The notes under the pieces are model-generated. The model saw nothing but the letters and a program-made list of their open reading frames with translations. It made no database searches and had not been told where the DNA came from. From Amphiura filiformis (taxonomy: Eukaryota; Echinodermata; Ophiuroidea; Amphilepidida; Amphiuridae), in the NCBI RefSeq assembly GCF_039555335.1, contig NW_027305502.1, forward strand, positions 1,075,001 through 1,139,000: a stretch of DNA of 64,000 nt. Direction: 5' to 3'. Shown piece by piece: positions 1 to 12,400 of this stretch (the first letter of the stretch is position 1; each line of letters starts with the position of its first letter). A program made the translations under genes and the position numbers.

Positions 1-297
1 TTTTGGTATCACTGGATAGAAGATTCCTATAGTTATACATAGGTATCAAATATTATATTAATTTAGAAAATCCAGGCTTTCCAGCTGTATTACAATAGAC
101 CAACCTGCTTTGTACAGCTAAGTATAGAATTTGTCTCTTTTTGTCCAAATCCAAATTTTGATATATTGGGGAGTAAGATTTACCATACTTTAATTCAATT
201 TGATAACAAATTCTTGATTCTTCACTCTGCCGAATCCATAGCAATATGTAACGTTCCCCTACTCCTTCACCCAATAAACATTCCAAATATTTATCAG

Positions 298-443
298 TTT
301 TCAGATGTTTAAACTAAATCATCAGATTGTTGATGACACTGAAGCTGTTGCTATGGTAGCCAAAGATGTTGTGAGAGAGTTTGCAGAAGATGGAGTTCGT
401 TACTTGGAGCTGAGGAGTACGCCTAGGGACGTGCCACAGACAG
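298..443 (+). CDS. ADAL: ADAL copy 1, exon 3
   Basis: Acceptor ttatcag, donor GTAGGG. The exon enters with one base of a split codon and leaves with one. It encodes FQMFKLNHQIVDD through YLELRSTPRDVPQT. The ATG at 305 is an internal Met, aligned with the Met of CFQMF in copy 2, and is not a start. An alternative acceptor (tttcag) lies 7 nt further on. A repeat element begins only 6 nt after the donor. Confidence 0.88.
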
Positions 444-3400
444 GTAGGGTTAACCCTAACACTGACCCATGCTTTTTGGTATCGGGAGTCAGAGAAGATC
501 CGAATTTTTCAAGAAGAAGAAGAATTTTGACTTGGCACCCCGGATTCAACCTTTGACCCCTCGCATGCCAAGCTTAACGATCGCGGACCGGTAGCTGCTC
601 ATGTTATTGCTGCCCGCCAGCAATTCCGTGAGCATATCACACTTCGGTGATTAAGCGCCATCGCAGACCCTGGGATGCATGCATGTTATGAATTTTTCAT
701 CGTGGTATTTTGTGGTTTTTACTGGTGTTAGGGGTAATGGACACTCTAATCTGGAAAAATACATCTTTTTTAACCCTAACACTGACCCATGCTTTTTGGT
801 ATCGGAAGTCAGAGAAGATCCGAATTTTTCAAGAAGAAGAAGAATTTTTGACTTGGCCCCCCCCCCCCCCCCCGGGATTCGAACCTTTGACCCTCGCATG
901 CCAAGCTGAACGATCGCGGACCGGTAGCTGCTCGGGTTATTGCTGCCCGCCAGCAATTCCGTGAGCATATCACACTTCGGTGATTGCGCATCGCAGACCC
1001 TGGGATGCATGCATGTTATGAATTTTTCATCGTGGTATTTTGTGGTTTTTACTGGTGTTAGGGTTAATGTAAATTTGCAGCAGTCCCATAAATTATTTTG
1101 ATTGCAGGGTAATATAATATTGGGTGATTGTCACACCGTCATTGATGCAGTTCTTGGATTGGAAATCCAAAAATCTTCCACACTTTTTCCATGATTTTGA
1201 ATAAAAATGGTTTGAGCTAAAATGGTCCAATCTGTTGAATTTTGTTTGACATCAAAAATCTCCTACATGTATAGCAGCTGTGTGAATATCAAATAAATTA
1301 ACCCAATGTGCTATGGATTATAAGACCTATATCAGCTCATACTAAATTGGATAAAGACTAAGGAAGCAATTGCCAAATAGGGTGCAACTCTACTAGTCAT
1401 ATTGCAAGACTGCCCTACCCCAACCCTAAACCCTACCCCTAAACGAGGACTGGACTCAAGTCTAGCAAGTTGCACCCTATTCAGTAATTGTACCAAACTA
1501 AGTAGATGGGTAAGTGAGAGTGTCCGCATTGGGCTTTTCCAATTGAATTCCACACACCCCCTGTGGAAACAGGGCCTCAGATCCAACGAGAATCACAGAA
1601 TCGATTCTCGTAATGATTCCCGTAATATTTGTTGCAAGAATCAGTTTCTTTCATTGAATCATGCATGCAGTAAGTAAAGCGACTCAGATGGTTTTTTATT
1701 TCTCGCAAACTGGCACGAAATTGAGGTCCTGGGAAGACATGACCTTGATCTTCCACACAGGGAATATGAATTTCAAATGGGAATGACTCCATTTGAAATA
1801 TACACCTCTACAAGTAGTATGGGAGGTTTAACAAGATAAAGGGGTGCATGGATTTCAACTGGAATAGGCCATTCATTGATAATACCTCATCCAAATCACA
1901 ATAAAATGAAAGGAAGGAAACATGCAAAACTTGCCAATTCAACAAGAAGAAATCATATTTTTTTTAATTGTTCAAATTATATTAATGTATTCTAGGTATG
2001 ACAAAACGGAGCTACATTGAAACAGTACTGAAAGCTATTCAACAGTGTCAGGAGGAAGGAGTAGACATTATTGTCAGGTAAAAACATTAAGAGGCAAAAA
2101 TAGAATAGTGGAATCAGTAAATGCTAACCACAGTCCTGCAGTTCTTGCCAGCTGTAATAATGGAATCAGTAAATGCTACTAACCTCTGCAATGTGGAGGG
2201 CTAACCTCAGTCCTGCAGTTCTTGCTTGCTGTAATAATGGAATCAGTAAATGCTACTAACCTCTGCAATATGGAGGGCTAACCTCAGTCCTGCAGTTCTT
2301 GCTTGCTGTAATAATGGAATCAGTAAATGCTACTAACCTCTGCAATGTGGAGGGCTAACCTCAGTCCTGCAGTTCTTGCTTGCTGTAATAATGGAATCAG
2401 TAAATGCTACTAACCTCTGCAATGTGGAGGGCTAACCTCAGTCCTGCAGTTCTTGCTTGCTGTAATAATGGAATCAGTAAATGCTACTAACCTCTGCAAT
2501 GTGGAGGGCTAACCTCAGTCCTGCAGTTCTTGCTTGCTGTAATAATGGAATCAGTAAATGCTACTAACCTCTGCAATGTGGAGGGCTAACCACAGTCCTG
2601 CAGTTCTTGCTTGCTGTAATAATGGAATCAGTAAATGCTACTAACCTCTGCAATGTGGAGGGCTAACCACAGTCCTGCAGTTCTTGCTTGCTGTAATAAT
2701 GGAATCAGTAAATGCTACTAACCTCTGCAATATGGAGGGCTAACCACAGTCCTGCAGTTCTTGCTTGCTGTAATAATGACATCAATAAATGCTACTAACC
2801 TCTGCAATGTGGAGGGCTAACCACAGTCCTGTAGTTCTTGCTTGCTGTAATAATGGAATCAGTAAATGCTACTAACCTCTGCAATGTGGAGGGCTAACCA
2901 CAGTCCTGCAGTTCTTGCTTGCTGTAATAATGGAATCAGTAAATGCTACTAACCTCTGCAATGTGGAGGGCTAACCTCAGTCCTGCAGTTCTTGCTTGCT
3001 GTAATAATGGAATCAGTAAATGCTACTAACCTCTGCAATGTGGAGGGCTAACCTCAGTCCTGCAGTTCTTGCTTGCTGTAATTATGGAATCTACCAAAAA
3101 AACGTTGACAACGTAAAGAAAGCAGCAAGTTTAAAAAGCCCCCACCTCGGCTCACTTTTTGAAACTTGGTCCCATTTTGAATATCAACAGCAAATCGGTG
3201 TTTTTTAGCATCATTGCCATTAACATGCCTACTTGTTATTCGTTTAATTCAATCATTGATCATGAACTTTATTATTATAAAACAAAACATATATGGTCGC
3301 ATGTCATAAGTTGGGTACAATTTCCATTACATGGTCAAAAATGACAAAAAAATTATTTTTTGTTATGTTGTATATATTGACAATCTCTAATCATTAACAC

Positions 3401-6400
3401 CATTTTTAACCTTAACACATGCTTAATTTTTGAGATAATGCTTAATTACTAATCAATTAATACACAGGCGTCTATGTAAATCTCAATTTTCAAATGTGTT
3501 TTTCTCAAATCGGACCTCAATTACAAAAATGACTGTAAAATTTGTATTTTATGCAAGAATGTCATCAGATTTGGAGGATATGTTCTCAATACATTAATGC
3601 TTCAAAGCTCTTCAAATGAACCATTTAAAATAATTGTACATATGTTAATTACATTGTGAAGGTCAATGACCTTTTATGCGTAATTAGCTTAGATGATTAT
3701 TTTATTATTGAGGAAATGAATATCAAGAAAAGAAATGTACATTAGCATATTGCTAAAAATACTGAAATTCAACTACATTGTACATGTAGGATTTCATTAA
3801 ATATGAAAAAAAATGGAACATATAACCCTTTAAGGTGGTACTACACACCTTGATAAATTTGTGACTATTTTTGCATTTTTCTCAAAAAATAATATCACAC
3901 TGGTAACAAAAGTTATATATATTATACTGGGTAAGGAATCCAGTTACTACACTGGAATTTCAGTGACTCAAGACAAGCGGTACGTTATTTATGATAAGAA
4001 AAGAGGTACCGCTAGAATGTACCTCATTTCTTAACATATATAATGAACCCCTGGTCTTGAATCACTGAAATTTCAGTGAAGTAATTGGATTCCTTGCCCC
4101 TATAATATAGACCCCTACATATATCTTTTGTTACCAGTGTGTAGTTACTTTTTGAGAAAAATACAAAATTAGTCACAAAATTTATCAGGGGGGTGCAGTA
4201 CCACCTTAAGTAGTCAGTAATTGTTTTAGTTGTACAAATTCAACATTCAAAGCTGTCAATACATCATACCCTCCCTAGATTTGAAAAAGTAACCAGTAGT
4301 TTTGACATGCTGACATGCGAATTTTCACATAGGCCCTATTTGCACACTCCCGCATCCGCCTGCTCCACATCCGCCTGCTCCTCCACCCCTGGCATTTTTC
4401 ATTTCAACTGATGTAATTTGTTTACTGAATAATGTATAATTATATGCTTCAGTAGACTGAAAGAGTATAATATTAGGCTTAAAATGAGGTATTAACCACT
4501 GCTGTAGGATATGGGGTTACGGAAAGCCAATCAAATTTGTATCACAATTTTCAGAAAAGTGTAATCCCTCCACCCTTTTAGCATACCCAACTTATGACAT
4601 GCGACCATATAGGATATTGGCCAAGAATAACATAATAACCTTTCTGATCGTTCCAGAATGCTAACAACTTTTAAGTAATATATCGCATCGGCACATTAAA
4701 GATTCATAACACTTCTGGAAATGTTTTAAGTTGATAATTATGACAAAGTTTAAATCAGTATCTTTTACAAATGGGACCAAGTTTCAAAAAGTGAGCCGAG
4801 GTGGGGGCTTTTTAAACTTGCTGCTTTCTTTACGTTGTCAACGTTTTTTTGGTAGATTTCCTTTTTTTTATGAATGAAACCGAGTAGCTCCAAGCTTGAA
4901 AAGTCATCCGTTACGAAGTACTCCATAAGACGAATAAAGCGAAAAATAGAAGTTTGAATAATATTATCCTTGATTTATGACAATAAAAAATACGAGTATA
5001 TGAAGCTATACCTATAACTAAAATGTACGTGGTTCTTTGTAGCACTGAGGCAATCTAGTTGGATATCCAAATTTCGCCGTTTGTGGTTCTTTGTAGCCCT
5101 GCAGGCAATCTAGTTGGATATCTCTATTGAGCGGCGGTTGTTGGCGGTCTTTCGCGGTTCGTGGTATTCCTTTATTCTTCAAGCCCTGTCCTCTATCGGG
5201 GCTAATTTATTGTTTAACCATGTTGGATATCCATATTTCGCTCTGTGTGGTTCTTTGTAGCCCTTCAAGGGCAATATAGTTGGATATCTCTATTGAGGTG
5301 GTTGTTGGAGGTCTTTCATGGTTAGTGGTTATAATTTTCCTTATCCTTCAAGCCTTGCCCTCTATCGAGGGCTAATTTATAGTTAAAACTTGTTGGACAT
5401 CCATATTTCGCGGTGTGTGGTTCTTTATAGCCCTCTGGGCAATCTAGTTGGATATTTCTATTGAGCGGCAGTTGTTGGCAGTTTTTCGCGGTTTGTGGTT
5501 TTAATTTGTAGGATATCCATATTTCAAGATTTGTGGTTCCTGAGTCCTGCGGGGCAATCTAGCTAGATATCCAAATTTCGCGGTTTGCATGGTTCTTTGT
5601 AGCCCTGCGGAGTTAAAACTTGTTGGACATCCATATTGAGCTGCAGTTGTTGGTGGTTTTTCGGGGTTTGTGGTTTTTATTTGTTGGATATCCATATTTC
5701 CGGTTTGTGGTTCTTTGTAGCCCAAGGGCAATATAGTTGAATATTTCTATTAAGCGGCAGTTGTTGGCGGTTTTTTCGCGGTTTGTGGTTTTAATTTGCA
5801 GGATATCCATATTTCAAGATTTGTGGTTCCTGAGTCCTGCGGGGCAATCTAGCTGGATATCCAAATTTTGCGGTTTGTGGTTCTTTGTAGCCCTGCGGGG
5901 CAATCTAGTTGGATATCCCTATTGAGCGGCGGTTGTCGGCGGTCTTTTGAGATTTAATTTTCCCTTTAATTTCGGGCCGCCCCTCCTCTCCATCCCGAGG
6001 ATGCTTTTCAATAATTTAAATTATACGGTGTCAAAAATTACTATTCCTTGGTATAATTTATCTTACCATGTTGACTTATATTGTTTGTTAAGTCAACTGG
6101 ACGTGACAAAATATCCTGCTATGTAGACATTAATTTGTTTCTAAATTGACTTGGCATAATAATTTATTTCGCGAAGACGACGTCCATTTTTGGTATGTCG
6201 ACTTGGCATGATAATTTATCTTGCCATCTTGACTTGTTTGTTCATTTGTCTTGGCGAGATATTTTATATCGTCATGTTGACATAATGCTGATAATAAGTC
6301 GACATGGCAAGATAATTATCTTGTCAAGTTGTGTCACATAGACGCTTCCGTACTATGCTTGATAAATGTTATTTGGAGATTTTTTTCCTGCTGGCCTTCC

Positions 6401-9400
6401 ATACTAGCGGAACAATTTTCCACACCTACAGAGTGTTTGTAATCAACCTACCGGGACGATATGACAATTTTCATGTTCTACGATAGCTGAAGATGACAGA
6501 GAGTCAGGTCTCTTAATCGATTCAACAACCATTCATACATATCACAATCATCATTGTCCTATTATCATGCGAATTTGCCCGTGGTAGGACAAAATATATT
6601 TAAATGAGAATAACAATGAGTAACGCTCTTATTGCCTGATCTGGTTTCTTGTGTTATTCAGATTTCTTTTGATCCTTGATGGTGTTGTATCACATTATGC
6701 TGTGTTTTTAAATAGGCCCATAACACAATAAACAATTTCCATGAGAATCAAACAACTTGCTTTAATAAAAAAAAAAATATCACAATAGCACTGGATGTTT
6801 AAAATTATGTTATCCTTGATTAATGACAATAAATTAGTTAATAAAACATTGAAAAAAAAAATGAGTTGGTCACCGGGTTTCAACTCGGATAGCGTATCTG
6901 GAGTCAAGCGCACTAACCATTAGGCCACGGACCTCTGCTGTAAATTACTCTGTCGAAATACAGCATTTATTATATAAATGGATGCGTCGTCCGATAAGAA
7001 CAAAAGAATTGTGAAAAACTTGATTTTTTGGCGAATGGGGCTCAGAATTTGTATGTAGGGTATCCAAGAAACTGCTAGGGTATATTTGGAAGTGAATCTG
7101 AAAAAGTAGTGTGAAGGTGATAACCAGGTAGACCTGTAGCAGTGTCCAAAAATTCTGGATCAGTATGATTTGCAACTAATTTTCTCTTATTCTTGAAATA
7201 CCGCGTGAAATGGAAGCAAAAATATTTGTTTATTACGAACAATGATTGACTGTAGGATTGGTGGCCCTTTTGGAATTAATGAGTTGTCACGATATTACAC
7301 CTGGGACTGTAAATAACATTTAGCATGGTTTTAGATACATTTTGTACCCAGCGAAAAATAACATCGAACAATAGAAGTCAAGTGTTTTAATGTTACGTGT
7401 AAATATAGTCTCGCGGGAGCATCTGTTATTAGTCTTCTTTATCAGTCTTTTTTTTTTAAAAACTTGCTGGTCACGGCTACCGCGTGACTCTAATCAGTAA
7501 ATGCTACTAACCTCTGCAATGTGGAGGGCTAACCTCAGTCCTGCATTTCTTGCTTGCTGTAATAATAGAATCAGTAAATGCTACTGACCTCTGCAATGTG
7601 GAGGGCTAACCTCAGTCCTGCAGTTCTTGCTTGCTGTAATAATGGAATCAGTAAATGCAACTAACTTTCAGCTAATGTTGAGTGTCCTAGTTTGTATGGG
7701 ACTGTGCCTGACAATGATCCTATGTAATAATTATTATGCTAGATATACAAATCTGTGTCTTAAAAAAACAGTGTAAGTGATTGAGAGGAGAAAATGAGAG
7801 AAAAATCAAGAGACATTTGGGGTGAGAAATAGAGAACAAAATAATTTCTCAATGTAAGGGTATTATAGACAGGGTTAAATGGATGATAGAGGATGGTGTG
7901 TTTTCTTTCTCAACAGATTTATCTTAGCTATAGACAGAAGAAACAGTTTAGAAGCAGCTGCAGAAACTATCCAATTAGCAGAGGAATACAGGGCTAAGAG
8001 TGGAGGCATTGTTGTAGGAGTTGACCTCAGTGGAGATCCTATGGTATGAAACAAGCACAAATCACACCCCTACACCCCCCCCCCTCACACACACCACTAT
8101 CCTTGTTGATTGTATTGATTGTATATCCAAACAAGGACTTCTGAAACGATGTTTAATCAACATACCAAGGACCAAAATGGCAGATTTTGAGCAGGGGCGT
8201 AGCTAGCTTTTTTGGTGGGGGGCAGCAAAAAAGATTTTGGGGCACAGACAAAAAAATTATTTTGCAATATTTTCGGCCATTATCAGGCCTTTACAATGTG
8301 CAAAAAATGTTGTATTTTACACTATTTTGGCCCATGATCGGGCTGTATTTCGGTAGAAAAGGGCTCCTTGCCCCTTTTCTTTTCCTTTGCCCTCCTGCTT
8401 TTCTCTTTTATTTTTTGTCAGAGGGGCACTTTTGTCTTTCATTTTTTGTCAGGGGGGCACTCTAGGGGCCAAACCTCACCCCTACAAAAGGATTTGGGAT
8501 AGGGGTGATAAAGGAGATGTTAAAAGGGCGCTGCACTGCTCCTTGTCCACGGACCCAGGGCCCTGAGGCTCTTGCTTGTGTCCACTGTAACGTGAAGTGT
8601 ATTATGATCTATGTCCTCAGTTGCAGGCATAAAAAAAGGCATTTGTAACATTGCATCCACTAACGCACATGGTGTGCAGAACCGACAATTCAGGTGCAAA
8701 CAGTGTGTTTCCACACGCTCTTTTTATATGCAATTTTTGACGCTCAATTTTGTGTCTGTTGGACAAGATCAATCAAAAGTAGAAAACAAGACTATTGTCG
8801 TTGGACAGGAACAACCTGCTATGTGTCATTGGCCCCTGAACATGTTTAAAGCAAAACTGCCTATGTAATCTTATGGCAGTTTTGTTTTAATCATGTTCAG
8901 GGGCCACAAGCACATAGGAGGGTTTTCCTGCTTATCAGCGCTCTTTTGTTAGGCATGTTGAGTGCCAAGTTTATTTCCTGGCAATATGGTCCATTTAAGA
9001 TGACAAAAGTGTTTGGGGGTAGCCCTATTGTGGTAATTGGCCCGCAAGAAAATGATGGGGGTCGGCCCATTGGCCCCTGTTCTGGAGCCACTGTATAAAA
9101 AAAGTCAAAGGCCATTCATTGTCTGGCCATTGGGTCCTGTTGACCATTGACTTCCATTACAAATAATAAGTTACCGTAATAGTACATTTTAGATGGTAAG
9201 TACTATACTGTTTCTTGATTCTTATATCAAGACGAACAATTTTCCACCATTTTTACCAAAATCAGAGCAAGTTGAAATTTTTACCCCTGTGTAACCAAAA
9301 ATGTGTTCTTTTGACCCCAAAATGAGGTTTTTGTAAAATAATTCTGTAATGATACATTTTTGAATTATTTGTGATCGGACGAATAATTTGGTATATCTGT

Positions 9401-12400
9401 CGAAAAGGTTGGAGCATTTTCAACTTTTTACCCCTGTGTGACCCTTCTTGACCTAGTGGTCACTGGGTGTCATATAATATCCAAAATGCCTCCACATCTT
9501 AAAATAAACTTTGGTCCATAATATGTAGAAACTCTCATGCTTTTGTCACTAAGTGCACAACTGTACCAAATTTGGGAGCTTAGCAGCTACACTCTCAAGT
9601 TGTCTGATACAACTTCAAATTGCCAACAGGACAAATTCAAGGTGTAGTCTATTTCGATTTACCATATGTGACAGGATCAAGGGGAATGAGTCACATGTCA
9701 ACCCTAATCGAAAATGGGTTTTAATAATAATAATAACAAGAATTTATATAGCGCATAAAGCATGGCATCGATGCGCTTTACATATTAAAATCTAAAGAAC
9801 ATTAACATCTTAAAATACAAACTACATATAAGCAGAATCAAACGTTATAAAAACCATACAGCAAGCCTGCAAAAGCAGAATATCAAATAAACACAAGCTA
9901 AAAAGACCCTATTATACAACCACATATCATATAAGGTAAAAATTTACAAATAGTATACACAATCAATTTCAGATAAAAACAGTTTAAAATTCCGATGAGC
10001 AAATGTACAGAACACGGAATATGAGAATGCTCAGTTGTTAAATGCTTCATTAAAAAGATGTGTTTTGGGCGTGGATTTCGGTTGAGATGTTGTCTGCGAA
10101 TTGCGAATGGCAAGAGGAAGCCGGTTCCAAAGTCTTGGTGCAGCCACTGAGAAACTCCTGCCGTATGTTTTTGATTTCGCGGGAGCTTCCTGAAGTAAGT
10201 ATTGTGAGGCCGATCTGAGAGTCCGAGATGGCTGATATGTTGTTATAAGGTCCGAAATGTAAACAGGGGCTTCGCCGTTCAATGCCTTGTATGTTAAAAG
10301 CATGAGCTTGAAAACGATCCTCTGTCGGATCGGCAGCCAGTGTAATTGAACCATTACAGGTGTGATATGATCGTGCTTTCTGCTTAAGGTGACAACTCTA
10401 GCAGCGGTGTTTTGGATTCTTTGCAGTTTATTGAGTTCTTTGTCAGGGAGTCCATATAGGATGCTATTGCAATTATCAATCCTGGATGTGACAAACGAGT
10501 GAATGAGTTTCTCAGTGTTCTCCGCGTCCAAGTAGCGTCTCAATTTGCCGATTCTATAGATGGCATAAGAAGCATTTTTGCAAACAGCGTTAATATGAGC
10601 ACTCATTGTAAGACCTTTGTCGAGTATTACACCGAGGTCGCGAACTTCCTTAGAAGGAGTGATGGTGCTATTACCAATAGTAATGTCAACATTGGGGACA
10701 TTCCTTGCAGACCTTGAGGTGACATGTAATAGCTCAGTCTTTGAGTTGTTTAACATCAACTTGTTCTCGGTCATCCATAGTCGTATGTCCTCGATACAGT
10801 TCGCGAGCTTATCAAGTGCACTGTCGCGATTGGAAGGCTTAATCAACACATAAAGCTGCGTGTCGTCAGCATAAGATATACTTGACATGCCATGTTCTTT
10901 TATTATGTCCTCGATAGGAGCAGAGTAGATAACAAACATCTCTGGTCCCACGACGGAACCTTGCGGCAAGCCCCAGTCGAGATCAGTCGGATTAGATCTC
11001 TCACTTTCAATGACCACAGACTGTTGTCGTTTCTCCAAATATGATGCGAACCATTGATGAGCTGTTCCTTTGACACCGGACCGCGTTTTTAGTCTATGGA
11101 GCAAGATGTTATGGTCCACGGTGTCAAACGCCGCGGACAAATCCAGTAGAATCAAGATTGCTTCACCATGGGTGTCGACGGCATTAAGAAGATCATTGGT
11201 TACACGAACAATAGCGGTTTCAACACTGTGGAATTGACGATATGCCGATTGCGTTTGATTGTACAAGTTGTTATTCTTGATGTAACCTTGAAGTTGGGAT
11301 ACGGCAGCACGCTCTATAGTCTTTCCGAGAAAAGGGAGGTTAGAGACGGGACGAAAGTTCTTCAAGTCCTCAACATCAAGGTTTGCCTTTTTCGGCAGGG
11401 GGGTAACAAGAGCTTGCTTCAAAGGAGTTGGAAACGTCCCTGAATTCAGAGAAGCATTCACTATGGCCGTGATTGACGGTAACAAACACTGCAAGTGATC
11501 TTTAATGAGACATGCTGGCAAGGGGTCAAGCGAACATGTTTTCACACGAGATTTCTTGATTATGTCCAGGACATCATCACAAGTCAATAGATTGAAGCTG
11601 TCAAAACTGCTGTTGCACGATTTTCAGTTCTCTGGGATGTTTCAATAGTCGTACCGACAGACAAGTCCAGCGCGCCGCGAATGTTGCGAATTTTCTCATC
11701 AAAATACTTGCTGAAACGGTTTGCCAGATCCTGCTTAGAATTATGAGAAGGAAGAACCTTACATGGCTTATGGACAGAAAGTTTATTGACCAGTTGGAAC
11801 ATTTGCCGTGTATCACATGCTGCAATTTGAGCGCAGTGGTATTCAGTCTTTGAGGTGTCTAATGCGTTCTTGTATTCACGACAATGATCACGAAATGAGT
11901 CTTCATCAACAGCCAGTTTAGACTTTTTTCCATTTGCGTTCTGCTTTCCTTTTAGCTCTTTTTTTTGTTCGTTCGGCTTCAGTATACCAAGGAGCTTGTG
12001 GTCTGAGCGAAATCTCCGGGATTTAATTGGAGCATGTTCGTTGATAATACTGCTCAGGGTAGAGTTAAATGACTCCACCATACCATTAACTTCGTCGCAG
12101 TCATCCACTTTCAGATGGCTAATAAGGTCCTCAGAGAAAGCACTTGAGTCAATGGTACGTGGTTGTCGTGATCTAATAAGGCGTTTAGTAGGTTGAGGAC
12201 GAGATATCAACACGCTACATTCGACGGCAAAATGATCTGATGGAAGACCGGGAACTACAGAGATGTTGGAGACGAAGTCATGGGATTCACGTGTAATCAA
12301 TAAATCCAACGTGTGACCACGTTTATGGGTGGGTTTTACATATGTTTCTAAGAGGACATTTAGAGCTTTCATAAACTGAAAACCCCATGTTGATACGACT

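Larger units (their letters stand above)
3092..7491. mobile_element. 4.4-kb composite insertion splitting the minisatellite, flanked by AATC
   Basis: The left array stops and the right array restarts at the same unit position, with AATC present on both sides (3088-3091 and 7492-7495), as expected of a 4-bp target duplication. The insert contains a long foldback (3091-4855), a nested TTAA MITE, a degenerate repeat block (5028-5950) and a tRNA-like stretch (6868-6933). It has no recognisable ORF. One end-to-end pair of terminal repeats was not found, so it may be several insertions. Confidence 0.5.

Noticed and set aside
305..556. Start codon of ADAL copy 1 at 305
   Set aside because: The Met aligns to an internal Met of the family (CFQMF); the sequence before it is an acceptor site and the HxH exon is missing, so the gene starts outside the window.
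651..1010. 119-codon ORF on the - strand
   Set aside because: It spans the tandem repeat element and its C/G homopolymer (poly-Gly); repeat-derived.
1402..1445. Telomere-like CCCTAAACCC words
   Set aside because: Only a few irregular repeats inside an intron; no sustained TTAGGG run.
2158..3081. CRISPR-like array
   Set aside because: Units repeat end to end with no variable spacers, and match ADAL exon 6; the sequence is eukaryotic.
8021..8206. ORF starting within exon 5 of ADAL copy 1 in another frame
   Set aside because: Out-of-frame shadow of the real exon and its intron.
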